Below are positions 50,179 to 59,750 of a stretch of 64,000 nt of DNA, piece by piece (position 1 is the first letter of the stretch; each line of letters opens with the position of its first letter). The stretch spans positions 62,001 to 126,000 of the forward strand of contig JAQXGF010000027.1 in NCBI GenBank assembly GCA_029006155.1, read 5' to 3'. Source of the DNA: Lachnospiraceae bacterium (GTDB lineage Bacteria > Bacillota > Clostridia > Lachnospirales > Lachnospiraceae). The notes under the pieces are model-generated. The model was not told the origin of the DNA. It did not search any database and worked only from the letters and a program-made list of their open reading frames with translations. The position numbers and the translations under genes are program-made.

Positions 50179-51318
50179 TCAGCACTTGGGGATCGTGATA
50201 TGGATCCGGTAGCCGTGCTCACTTTGAATTTGCAGATGTCCGTTTAATGCATCAACACGGGCGCGCATATTTGCAAGACCAATGCCATCGGTATCGGATG
50301 ACGGCGTTTTACATCCCACACCGTTATCCTCCACAATGAATTGGTAAAACCCGGGATGCTCAATTGCGGTGATGGACGCTTTCGTCGCGTGGCTGTACCG
50401 GGAGATGTTGACGAGTGCTTCCCGCGCGATAGAGATCAGGCTGTACCGGAGCTCCCGCGGGACATCCGGCTGCATGGAATACTGCAGTGAGACCGGACAG
50501 TAGGTGAAGTCCCGGATCAGCAGTTCCAGTGATTCCCGCAGGTCTACGGAGCTGTCGTGCAGGTCGTGGACACTCTGGCGGATACTGTTCATCGCCTGAT
50601 CCAGCGTGTCATTTAAAAGGGAAAGCGGTGCAGCGAGGGCAGGTTCCGGATGGATGGTGCGCAGGGCACCGACCATCAGGATGGCGCGCGTCAGCATGTG
50701 CCCGACGTTGTCATGGATCTCCCGGGCGATCCGGTTGCGTTCCCGCAAAGTAGCAGTATAAATTTCTGCATTCTGTTTTTCCAGCAAAGAGCGGTTGCGC
50801 TCCTCTAAGAGCAGCCGCAGCTCCGTGTCGTCGTCTCGTGTCCGGCGATACTGCAAAAGCAGAGCAGAGGCGGTACGGGTGCGCAGACAGAGCAGAACTG
50901 CGAGCGCACAGCCAAACAGCAGGAAAAAGATCTGCGAAAAGGAGTGGGACAGCAGCAGTTTTCCGGACAGCATTGCAAAGCATCCAACTGTGGCATACAG
51001 CAGAAACGGTTGGTGTCCGGCAGCAGTATCGAAAGCTGTCCGGCTTTTTTTTCTGCAGGAATCATATCGAAGAAGCTCAGAAAAGAGATCGTAGGCCGGG
51101 AGCATCAGAAACCGGGCAGAGCCGGGAAAGCAAAGCATAGCGAGAAAGTAGAGAAGACAAAAACCGGTCTGTCGCTTTTCCTCTGTGATGCAGCAGCTAA
51201 AGGAACCATAGCAGATGGCTGCAAAAAAATTCAGGACAAAGACCGCATCAGCCGGGATGGTGAACAGCGGGAACAGGCCATATAATAAAAGGAATGTTTT
51301 GTCTACCACGATACTCAT
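50179..51318 (-). CDS. Sensor histidine kinase (HisKA_3 type)
   Basis: 'LRERNRIAREIHDNVGHMLTRAILMVGAL', 'VEDNGVGCKTPSSDTDGIGLANMRARVDALNG'; multi-TM N-terminus. Confidence 0.94.
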   Translation of the reverse strand: MSIVVDKTFLLLYGLFPLFTIPADAVFVLNFFAAICYGSFSCCITEEKRQTGFCLLYFLAMLCFPGSARFLMLPAYDLFSELLRYDSCRKKSRTAFDTAAGHQPFLLYATVGCFAMLSGKLLLSHSFSQIFFLLFGCALAVLLCLRTRTASALLLQYRRTRDDDTELRLLLEERNRSLLEKQNAEIYTATLRERNRIAREIHDNVGHMLTRAILMVGALRTIHPEPALAAPLSLLNDTLDQAMNSIRQSVHDLHDSSVDLRESLELLIRDFTYCPVSLQYSMQPDVPRELRYSLISIAREALVNISRYSHATKASITAIEHPGFYQFIVEDNGVGCKTPSSDTDGIGLANMRARVDALNGHLQIQSEHGYRIHITIPKC

Positions 51319-51418
51319 AATCCCCTCCCGAACGATTGTCCCATGTATGGACATTTGACTTCATCCTAACACATCCGTTTCCGGAAAGCAATGTGCCGTA
51401 CAAAGAACAGGAGAAAAG

Positions 51419-51482
51419 TGACATTTGTCATCGGAAATGCTGACATCCGGCACTTAAAAAGCGTGTGCACAGAGCGTATAAT
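51419..51482 (+). promoter_or_regulatory. NarL-type operator candidate plus -10 for the ABC exporter operon
   Basis: TGACATTTGTCA palindrome (51419-51430), further TGACAT at 51441, TATAAT at 51477-51482. Confidence 0.55.
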
Positions 51483-51518
51483 GACAATAGAATCCAAAAG
51501 AGCAACAGGGGGAAACAT

Positions 51519-52466
51519 ATGGAACGAAACATGGTAAAAATAGAAAATCTGGTAAAACGCTACGGCAATCTGGTAGCGCTGGATCATCTGAACCTGGAAG
51601 TAAAGGAGGGAGAAATTCTCGGACTGCTCGGACCAAACGGCTCCGGAAAAACGACGGCGATCAATTGTCTTCTGGCGCTTTTAAAATATGACAAGGGGAC
51701 GATCACGATATTTGGCGAGGAGATGCGTCCCACCAGCTATGAGCTGAAGCGGGAGATCGGTGTGGTGCCGCAGAATATCGCGGTATTTGAAAAAATGACC
51801 GTGCAGGAGAATATCGATTATTTCTGTGGGCTGTATGTGCCGGAGAAACAAAAGCGGCGGGAACTGACAGAGGAGGCGATTGCCTTTGCGGGACTTGACG
51901 AGTATCGAAAGATGCTGCCGAAAAAGCTCTCGGGCGGTCTGTTGCGACGGTTGAATATCGCCTGTGGAATCGTACATAAGCCGAAGCTGATTCTGATGGA
52001 TGAACCGACCGTAGCCGTCGACCCGCAGAGCCGAAACCGGATTCTGGAGGGGATTCAGGAACTGAACCGGCAGGGCTCCACGATCATTTATACCTCCCAT
52101 TATATGGAAGAGGTCGAGCAGATCTGTACACGCATTGTCATCATGGATCACGGGCGCAGCATTGCTTCCGGTACGACGGAAGAGCTGAAACGGATGATCC
52201 GGACGGCAGAGACGATTCATATAGAAGGAATTGTGCTAAAAGAGAACCAGCTGCAGCATATCCGGGAACTGCCGCATGTATTCTATGCAGAATACGATCA
52301 AAACCAGTGCCAGCTGACCGTGAAATGTACGAGCGCAGAGCATAATCTGGTGCGGCTGCTGAATTATCTGCAGGAGCAGCAGGTAGTATTCCATCAGGTA
52401 TACTCGCAGCTCCCGACATTGAATGATGTCTTTCTGGAGATCACCGGAAAAGAGCTGCGGGATTAA
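51519..52466 (+). CDS. ABC-2 type exporter ATP-binding protein
   Basis: 'LGLLGPNGSGKTTAINCLLAL', 'LSGGLLRRLNIACGIVHKPKLILMDEPTVAVDPQSR'. Confidence 0.95.
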   Translation: MERNMVKIENLVKRYGNLVALDHLNLEVKEGEILGLLGPNGSGKTTAINCLLALLKYDKGTITIFGEEMRPTSYELKREIGVVPQNIAVFEKMTVQENIDYFCGLYVPEKQKRRELTEEAIAFAGLDEYRKMLPKKLSGGLLRRLNIACGIVHKPKLILMDEPTVAVDPQSRNRILEGIQELNRQGSTIIYTSHYMEEVEQICTRIVIMDHGRSIASGTTEELKRMIRTAETIHIEGIVLKENQLQHIRELPHVFYAEYDQNQCQLTVKCTSAEHNLVRLLNYLQEQQVVFHQVYSQLPTLNDVFLEITGKELRD

Positions 52467-52475
52467 GGAGGAAGT

Positions 52476-53591
52476 ATGGGCTGGCTTTATCGATTTCATT
52501 TAAAAAGAGCCTTGCGGGATCGTGGCGATATGTTCTGGTCGCTCATTTTTCCGCTCGTGCTGGCGACCTTATTTTATGCATCGTTCGGTTCCGGTAAGGA
52601 TCTGGAGCAGCTGAATGCGATTCCGACCGGGCTGGTAAAAATGACCGACGCAGATGCGGGCTTTGATACGTTTCTGGATTCCTTAGATGGCGGGCTTTTA
52701 GAGCTGACGGTGATGAAGGAGGACGAAGCAGAGGCAGCGCTGCGCAATGGGACAATCCACGGGTATTTTGTTTCCACGACGGAACCATCCCTGACAGTGG
52801 CAGGTACGGATCTGGAGGAAAGCATTTTAGGAGCACTGCTGGATGGCTATCTGCAGAACGCAAAGCTGCTCCGGCAGATCGCAGAAAAAAATCCACTGCA
52901 GCTTCCGGCTGCGATTGCAGAAGTATCAAAGAGTGGAAGTTGGGTGAAAGCGACGACCGTATCGGGCAATGAAACGAATCATAATCTGAGTTATTTCTTT
53001 GCCTTGATTGGAATGGCATGCCTCTTCGGAGCATTCCTGGGGATGAATGCGGCACAGAGCCTTCGTGCAGACCAGACTGCGCTGGCGTTGCGGCGGAGCA
53101 CAGCACCGATGAGGCGGAGTCGGATCGTGCTTGGAGAGATGCTCGCGGTATTTACGATTCAGTTTGGCAATGTCTGTGTATTGCTGCTATATCTGCATTT
53201 TGTGCTGCATATATCATTTGGAGATCGCTGGTGGCTGTTGCTGCCGATCTGTCTTCTCGGAAGCATCACGGGAGTGGCCTGGGGGGTATTCCTTGGGAGC
53301 CTGCGCCTGGCATCTGGGCTGCGGGAAGGACTGCTTGTGGGAAGTTCCCTGCTGATGAGCTTTCTGGCGGGGCTGATGTTCGGCAATATGAAAGACGTAG
53401 TCGCGCATTATGCGCCAGTTCTGAATAAAATCAATCCGGCGGCGCTTATTTCCGATGCTTTTTACAGCATATCGGTCTATGAGAATCCGGCGCGGTATCT
53501 GGGAAATCTGCTGTTGCTAGCGCTGATCACGGCAGTGCTGACGGCAGTAAGCTTCGTACAGCTTGGGAGGGATCGCTATGACAGTCTTTAA
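52476..53591 (+). CDS. ABC-2 type exporter permease
   Basis: N-terminal TM, extracytoplasmic loop and C-terminal TM cluster, ABC2_membrane_3-like; follows ATPase. Confidence 0.88.
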   Translation: MGWLYRFHLKRALRDRGDMFWSLIFPLVLATLFYASFGSGKDLEQLNAIPTGLVKMTDADAGFDTFLDSLDGGLLELTVMKEDEAEAALRNGTIHGYFVSTTEPSLTVAGTDLEESILGALLDGYLQNAKLLRQIAEKNPLQLPAAIAEVSKSGSWVKATTVSGNETNHNLSYFFALIGMACLFGAFLGMNAAQSLRADQTALALRRSTAPMRRSRIVLGEMLAVFTIQFGNVCVLLLYLHFVLHISFGDRWWLLLPICLLGSITGVAWGVFLGSLRLASGLREGLLVGSSLLMSFLAGLMFGNMKDVVAHYAPVLNKINPAALISDAFYSISVYENPARYLGNLLLLALITAVLTAVSFVQLGRDRYDSL

Positions 53592-54744
53592 AGGATATCT
53601 GCGCATTGTGCGCGCAAATCTCGGACAGCTTTTGATGTATGTCGGCATTTTTCTGGCGATCTGTGTCGCCATCCAACGCTCGAATCCGGATGGCGTGACG
53701 GGGGGCTTTACGCAGAAAAAACTCAACGTTGCAGTGATTGACCGGGATGGCGGAAGCCTTGGCGCCCTGCTTGAGCATTATATGGAGCAGGAGCATGACA
53801 GAATCCAGATCGCGGACGATCCACAGGTATTGCAAGAAGAGCTGTATTACCGCAATGTGGAATACATTCTGATTATCCCAAAAGGAGCGCAGGAACGGGT
53901 GCTCGCAGGGGAGACGGATGGCGTCGTGCAGTGTGTGACCGCGCCAGGTTCGACGGCAGGCTATTATGTGGACGCACAGATCGGGCAGCTACTTGGCCAC
54001 GTGCATCTCCTTCTGGCAGGGGGCTTTTCGATAGAAGAAGCCTGTGAGCAGGCCGATGCGTTAAGCCAGGAAAAAGGAACCGTGAATCTGGTGGATTTGA
54101 ATGGAAATGGCGGAGTACGCACCGGTTACAATTTCTTCTACTCCTATCTGCCATACGCACTGTTTGGTTCGATCATCATGACGCTTGGCATTGTGATTAT
54201 GGAATTCAAGAAAAAAGAGATCCGGCGCAGGATGCAGAGTTCGCCGGTTCCGTTTGTCCGGCAAAATCTGGCGGCCACAGCTGCATTGCTTGTTGTCTGC
54301 ACCGGAATATGGATATTTTATCTGTTGCTGCAGGCGGTGCTCTATCAGGGTGGAATTTTCAGAAGCGGACATGCGTTGATTTACATGCTCAACAGCTTTG
54401 CTTGTATGCTGGTCGCATTGTCGCTCGGATATTTTACCGGGATGATCTCGCAAAATGCAGTGGCACTGAACGGCATCAACAATGTGCTGTCGCTCGGTCT
54501 GTGCTTTTTAGGCGGGGTATTCGTCCCGCTGGAGATGCTCGGAAATGGAATCGTAACGATCGCACAATTCCTGCCGACTTACTGGTACTCCCGGATCAAC
54601 GGGATTTTAAGAGATTACGGGGAACCGAGCAGCGAGCTGTGGCGCATTATATGGACAGGGCTTCTGATCCAGCTGGTGTTTGCACTGGCATGCTCTGGTG
54701 TGACACTGATGTTGCGCAGAGAACAGCTGCAGGAGCGGGGATAA
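53578..54744 (+). CDS. ABC-2 type exporter permease
   Basis: Same architecture as upstream permease; 14-nt overlap. Confidence 0.88.
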   Translation: MTVFKGYLRIVRANLGQLLMYVGIFLAICVAIQRSNPDGVTGGFTQKKLNVAVIDRDGGSLGALLEHYMEQEHDRIQIADDPQVLQEELYYRNVEYILIIPKGAQERVLAGETDGVVQCVTAPGSTAGYYVDAQIGQLLGHVHLLLAGGFSIEEACEQADALSQEKGTVNLVDLNGNGGVRTGYNFFYSYLPYALFGSIIMTLGIVIMEFKKKEIRRRMQSSPVPFVRQNLAATAALLVVCTGIWIFYLLLQAVLYQGGIFRSGHALIYMLNSFACMLVALSLGYFTGMISQNAVALNGINNVLSLGLCFLGGVFVPLEMLGNGIVTIAQFLPTYWYSRINGILRDYGEPSSELWRIIWTGLLIQLVFALACSGVTLMLRREQLQERG

Positions 54745-54873
54745 GGCATCGACTGTGCCATGAGCATGCTCACTTGACAGCGTTCTGGATATATGTTATC
54801 TTCATACCGGATTTAGCCGGATACCTTAGAGGGTGTCTGGAATATTCATAAAAATCAGGCAGGAGTGATACAT

Positions 54874-55575
54874 ATGGCAGAGAAAAAAGCAACCAGTGAG
54901 CACCATCTGCGGCTCACCTCACAGGAGCATTATTCAGATGCATTTCTGACGAGTGCGTTTCTGGCACTTTCGGGAGGACTGCAGGACGCATATACGTATA
55001 ATACAAGAGACGAAGTGTTTTCCAATGCTCAGACAGGCAACGTCGTGCTCATGAGCCAGCATCTCATGCTCGGAGAATGGAGTGATTGCGTGCGCTATCT
55101 TGTCCCGGTGCTCGCCTTTGCACTTGGGGTATTTATAGCAGAGCGGATCAGCCACCGCTATAAATATGCACAGAAAATACACTGGCGGCAGCTCATTCTG
55201 GCGCTTGAGATCGGGATCTTGTTTATCGTTGGCTTCATTCCACAGCAGTTCAATATGGCAGCGACTGTGCTCGTCTCCTTAGCCTGCGCAATGCAGGTTC
55301 AGACCTTCCGCAAGGTCGGCGGCTTCTCCTATGCGAGCACGATGTGCATCGGCAATCTCAGAAGCGGTACAGACGCACTTTCCGTCTACTTCCGCGAGCA
55401 CAAGCCAGGCCAGCTGCGTCAGGCCATGTACTACTTTGGCGTCATCCTCATGTTTGCGATCGGCGCCGGAATCGGTGGCAACCTTTCCGTCTGGTACGGC
55501 ATCCGTGTGATCTGGGTATCGTGCATTCTGCTGGCGGTGAGCTATCTGCTGATGGAGATGGATAAGTGGAAATAG
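54874..55575 (+). CDS. YoaK/DUF1275 family membrane protein
   Basis: 'FLALSGGLQDAYTYNTRDEVFSNAQTGNVVLMSQHLM' and 'RKVGGFSYASTMCIGNLRSG'. Confidence 0.93.
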   Translation: MAEKKATSEHHLRLTSQEHYSDAFLTSAFLALSGGLQDAYTYNTRDEVFSNAQTGNVVLMSQHLMLGEWSDCVRYLVPVLAFALGVFIAERISHRYKYAQKIHWRQLILALEIGILFIVGFIPQQFNMAATVLVSLACAMQVQTFRKVGGFSYASTMCIGNLRSGTDALSVYFREHKPGQLRQAMYYFGVILMFAIGAGIGGNLSVWYGIRVIWVSCILLAVSYLLMEMDKWK

Positions 55576-55659
55576 AATTTTCGCTTTTACTTGACCATCC
55601 TTCCTGCCTTGTGTAAACTAGAGACAGAAAAACCAACCAGTCAGGGAGGAGTGTTTATT

Positions 55660-56547
55660 ATGGGAGAATACATCATCAGCTGTTGCTCCACGGCAGATCT
55701 TACTGAGGCACATTTTCGGGAGCGCGACATACATTATATCTGTTTCCATTATGAACTGGACGGAAAGCAGTACCTGGACGACCTTGGAAAGTCAATACCG
55801 TTTCCGGAGTTTTATGCGGCGATGGCAAATGGCGCGATGACGAAGACTTCGCAGATTAACGCGGAGGAGTTTGAGGAATATTTTGAGCCGTTTTTGAAGG
55901 AGGGCAAGGATATTTTGCATGTCTGCCTGTCCTCTGGCATTTCCGGTGTGATCAATTCGGCGATGATCGCAAAGGCAAGTCTGGAGGAAAAGTATCCGGA
56001 ACGCAAGATCTGCGTAGTCGATTCTCTGGCGGCTTCATCCGGTTACGGGCTTTTGATGGATAAGGTCGCAGACCAGAGGGATGCGGGACTGTCCCTTGGT
56101 GAGCTGGAACAGTGGATTGTGGCACACCGGCTGGAGGTCAATCACTGGTTCTTCTCGACGGATCTGACCTTCTATATCCGCGGAGGACGTATTTCCAAGA
56201 CGGCAGGATTTGTCGGTGGCCTTCTGAATATCTGCCCGCTTCTGAATGTCAATGATGAAGGCAAGCTGATCCCCCGTAGCAAGATCCGCACGAAGCGCAA
56301 GGTGATCGCGGCAATCGTCGAGCGGATGAAGGAAAATGCGGCAAATGGGGCAGACTATGCAGAGAAATGCTATATTTCCCAGTCGGCATGCCTGGAGGAT
56401 GCGAAAGCGGTGGCTGCGCAGGTAGAAGCATATTTCCCGCATCTGAAGGGAAAGGTCGAGATCAATGACATCGGTACGACGATCGGCAGCCATACCGGCC
56501 CGGGGACAGTCGCGTTGTTCTTCTGGGGGAAGAAGCGGGAGCGGTAA
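55660..56547 (+). CDS. DegV family fatty-acid-binding protein
   Basis: 'ISCCSTADLT', 'MTKTSQINAEEFEEYFEPFLKEGKDILHVCLSSGISG', 'HTGPGTVALFFWGKKR'. Confidence 0.94.
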   Translation: MGEYIISCCSTADLTEAHFRERDIHYICFHYELDGKQYLDDLGKSIPFPEFYAAMANGAMTKTSQINAEEFEEYFEPFLKEGKDILHVCLSSGISGVINSAMIAKASLEEKYPERKICVVDSLAASSGYGLLMDKVADQRDAGLSLGELEQWIVAHRLEVNHWFFSTDLTFYIRGGRISKTAGFVGGLLNICPLLNVNDEGKLIPRSKIRTKRKVIAAIVERMKENAANGADYAEKCYISQSACLEDAKAVAAQVEAYFPHLKGKVEINDIGTTIGSHTGPGTVALFFWGKKRER

Positions 56548-56571
56548 GCATGCAATAAGAGAGGAAGCGAA

Positions 56572-57048
56572 ATGGACGAAGAGACAAAGAAGGAAAAAAC
56601 AGGCATGGAAAGACATCCAGAAGGCCGTTTTCTGAAATATATACAAAATGCCTGCCATGCGCTGGAACTTGTGGCTGCGTTGCTGGTGCTGGTCGGAATC
56701 GTGCTGGCGCTGGTGAGTCTGCTGCGGGATCTCTCCTTGTTTCGGGCTCTGGCCTCTGAGACGGATGCATTTGCGGAATATCTGGAGAAGATCTTTACGA
56801 TCGTCATCGGCATTGAGTTTTTACAGATGCTTTGCCGTCCGGATTCGGAGTATGTGCTGGAGATCCTCATTTTTCTGGTCGCACGGCATATGATCGTGGG
56901 GCATACGACACCGTATGAAGACTTTGTGTCGGTCATCAGTGTCATTTTACTCTGCATTGTCCGGCGCTACCTGCGTATTATGAAGCAGCAGGGCAATCAG
57001 TCGTTTTTGCTCTGGCGCAGGAAAGACGATGCATCCGGAAGAATGTGA
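56572..57048 (+). CDS. PsiE-like membrane protein
   Basis: 'YLEKIFTIVIGIEFLQMLCRPDSEYVLEILIFLVARHMIVGHT'. Confidence 0.75.
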   Translation: MDEETKKEKTGMERHPEGRFLKYIQNACHALELVAALLVLVGIVLALVSLLRDLSLFRALASETDAFAEYLEKIFTIVIGIEFLQMLCRPDSEYVLEILIFLVARHMIVGHTTPYEDFVSVISVILLCIVRRYLRIMKQQGNQSFLLWRRKDDASGRM

Positions 57049-57076
57049 ACAAAGTATGAAATCCGATTTGGATGAC

Positions 57077-57261
57077 TTGCAATCTGTTCTATTAGTGCTA
57101 TAATGACCATAGTGCATAGGGAACTTACAAAGAGCTCTGAACTACACGGAGCTCTTTTCATTATGTACGGGCCAAGGGCTGTTTCCAGAAAAACTGAAAG
57201 ACCTGAAGACCAGACCAGGATCGTGATACCACGACCGGGTCAAATACCTGAGGTATTTGAC
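57077..57261 (+). promoter_or_regulatory. Promoter and structured leader upstream of L25/Ctc gene
   Basis: TTGCAA-16-TATAAT (57077-57104); AAAGAGCTC...GAGCTCTTTT (57129-57158); TCGTG-atac-CACGA (57221-57234); GTCAAATACC-tga-GGTATTTGAC (57239-57261). Confidence 0.6.
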
Positions 57262-57347
57262 TCTCGCGGCAGTCGCCAGATATGCCATCAGGCGTGGCTA
57301 TCAGGCTCGTTGCTCGCGGAAATAAGGAAAAACAGGAGGAACAGATT

Positions 57348-57935
57348 ATGATTACAACATTGAAAGCGCAGAAGAGAGATACAGCAGTAAAGGCAAAGAA
57401 GTTAAGACGGGATGGATTTACGACCGGTGTTCTGTACGGGCGCGAGATGGAAGAGTCCATGCCGCTTCAGTTTGATACAAAAGATGCGATGCGGTTTATC
57501 GGCAAGAATGCAAAGGGTGCACAGGTCATTCTGGATCTGGGAGATAAAAAGGTCAGCGCGATTGTAAAAGATATTGATTATAACAGCATGCAGCGTCAGA
57601 TTATGTCTCTGGATTTCCAGGCTCTGGTAAAGGGCGAGAAGATTTCCACCAGTGTTCCGGTCAAGCTTGAAAATGTGGAGATCGTACAGGGTATTGTAGA
57701 GCAGGAGCTTTCCGAGATTCATTACAAGGCAGAGCCGGATCAGCTGCTGGATACAATTGTGATTGACTTTAAGGAGATTTCTCCGGAGGTACGGGACATG
57801 CATGTCAAGGATCTGCATCTGGAGGAGAAAGGCATCCATCTGATCACACCGGCAGATGACACGATCTTCCATGTAGCGGACTATGCGAAGGCAGAAGAGA
57901 CGGACGATGCAGAGGGAGAAGCTGCAGCAGAATAA
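57348..57935 (+). CDS. 50S ribosomal protein L25/general stress protein Ctc
   Basis: 'MITTLKAQKRDTAVKAKKLRRDGFTTGVLYGREMEESMPLQF' with TL5/Ctc C-terminal domain; AGGAGG upstream. Confidence 0.93.
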   Translation: MITTLKAQKRDTAVKAKKLRRDGFTTGVLYGREMEESMPLQFDTKDAMRFIGKNAKGAQVILDLGDKKVSAIVKDIDYNSMQRQIMSLDFQALVKGEKISTSVPVKLENVEIVQGIVEQELSEIHYKAEPDQLLDTIVIDFKEISPEVRDMHVKDLHLEEKGIHLITPADDTIFHVADYAKAEETDDAEGEAAAE

Positions 57936-57968
57936 AAAAGACGGCAGACAGAATAGAGAAAAGTGAGG

Positions 57969-58007
57969 GCTTCCTGTGATCTGGAGAAGGTTACAGGAAG
58001 CTTTTTT
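57969..58007 (+). terminator. Intrinsic terminator after L25/Ctc
   Basis: GCTTCCTGT...ACAGGAAGC followed by TTTTTT. Confidence 0.88.
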
Positions 58008-58266
58008 ATTTAAAATTTTATTTGGGTGAGAGAATCTGGAACATCTGGTGTTATTGTGATTAGAGACAGCAAAGAACATTACCGAAATAAAAATCGCATA
58101 TAAAACATATAAAATAAGAAAGAAATGCGAATGTAAAAGGAAATGGGAAATAATTGTGAAATGAGAAAAAACGGGGTTGACATCCGAAAGAATGGTAGAT
58201 ATACTGAAATGGTTTCTGGTTAGATTTGAAAAAAAGATAGAAAAAATAAAGGATTTAAAAGACCAT

Positions 58267-59547
58267 ATGTGGGAAGAAAAAGAAAATGCCGGGCTGATGC
58301 AAAGTGAAGCGACGAGACGGATACGAAAAAGGAGAAGACGTAAGACGGCGATACAGACCGTCTGGCTTTTGAGTATTGCAGTCATGCTGGGTGGACTGGT
58401 CTATGGAAATCTGAGCGGGAGTCATCTGCCGCGTACCACCTGTATCATCGGAATACTGGGACTGGTTCTGCTCGTTACTTATTTTATATGGAATGTGCGC
58501 ACGCTGCGGGAGCTTTCGGTCAGTAAGGCAGAGGCAGAGCAGGAGCTGGAGCGCAGTTCTACACTGATTCGGTGTGTCACGGAACTGTCCTCGAATCAGG
58601 ATGTGGATGCGGCGATCAACCGGCTTCTGGAAATCATCGATATTTATTTTAAGGGTGACCGCACTTACATTTTTGAGATTGATGAAGAGCGTCAGATTGT
58701 CCACAACAGTTATGAGTATGCGGCAGAGGGCGTCTCAAAGGAGATTGACAATCTGGATGAAGTGCCAATACAGATCATCGCATCCTGGATTGAGAAGTTC
58801 CATAAGCAGGGAAGCTTTTATATCTCCAATCTGGATCAGGAAAAGGACCGGGAGGATGAACGGGCTTATGAATGTCTGAAAGCGCAGAACATCGACAGTC
58901 TGATCGCAGTGCCGCTTATAAAGGAGAAAGAAATCATAGGGTTCCTTGGCGTCGATAACCCAAGAGAGCATTATCGTGACTTTCCGTTTTTGTCGTCCGT
59001 GCAGTTCTTTATTATGAACCGTCTGGATACGAAGATGCAGCAGGAGGAGCTGCAGTTTCTTTCCTACCGGGATGCACTGACGAACCTCTACAATCGCAAC
59101 CGCTATATCAGTGTGCTGGAGAGTTACCAGCAGCGAGAGGGGGAGGGGATTCCAAGGATCGGTGTCGCCTACATGGATCTGAACGGTCTGAAAAAGATCA
59201 ACGATGAGCAGGGGCATGAGGCCGGTGATTCCTTTATCCGTCGGGCTGCCCAGCAGATCGTGGCTGTATTCCCGGAGCATACCTACCGGATCGGCGGAGA
59301 TGAATTTGTCGTCATCTATCCGGATGTGGAGGAGCGGCAGTTTGCGTATCTTATCACGCAGCTGCAGCGCAATGCAAAGGAGCATCAGGTCAGTCTCTCC
59401 TATGGCATCGTGTGGGAGGAAACCTGCATGAACCTCGAAGTGCTGCTCAAGCAGGCAGACCATAAAATGTATGAGGACAAAAAGCGCTATTATTCCAATG
59501 AGCAGTATGACCGCCGCCATCGGAGTGGAAAATCGGATAAAGCCTGA
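58267..59547 (+). CDS. TM-GAF-GGDEF diguanylate cyclase
   Basis: 'DALTNLYNRNRYISVL', 'YRIGGDEFVVIYPD', GAF-like region; start at 58267 chosen because a consensus promoter overlaps the longer ORF starts (58177/58192). Confidence 0.85.
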   Translation: MWEEKENAGLMQSEATRRIRKRRRRKTAIQTVWLLSIAVMLGGLVYGNLSGSHLPRTTCIIGILGLVLLVTYFIWNVRTLRELSVSKAEAEQELERSSTLIRCVTELSSNQDVDAAINRLLEIIDIYFKGDRTYIFEIDEERQIVHNSYEYAAEGVSKEIDNLDEVPIQIIASWIEKFHKQGSFYISNLDQEKDREDERAYECLKAQNIDSLIAVPLIKEKEIIGFLGVDNPREHYRDFPFLSSVQFFIMNRLDTKMQQEELQFLSYRDALTNLYNRNRYISVLESYQQREGEGIPRIGVAYMDLNGLKKINDEQGHEAGDSFIRRAAQQIVAVFPEHTYRIGGDEFVVIYPDVEERQFAYLITQLQRNAKEHQVSLSYGIVWEETCMNLEVLLKQADHKMYEDKKRYYSNEQYDRRHRSGKSDKA

Positions 59548-59570
59548 GCATTTTTAGCTCTGCAGAAAAG

Positions 59571-59597
59571 ACAGTCGTCGGATGACGGCTGTTTTTG
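59571..59597 (+). terminator. Intrinsic terminator after GGDEF gene
   Basis: ACAGTCGTC-ggat-GACGGCTGT followed by TTTT. Confidence 0.8.
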
Positions 59598-59750
59598 TGT
59601 TACAGAACTTTTTTTGTATGGAAAAAAATACTTGCCATCTCATCCGGTATCGGTTACTATATCAGTGTTGTAATACGGTAGCAAGGTAAAGCAAAAGCGA
59701 GTTAAAGTATCGGAACAGAAACAGGAAATAAAAGAAAAGGACGGGAAGCT

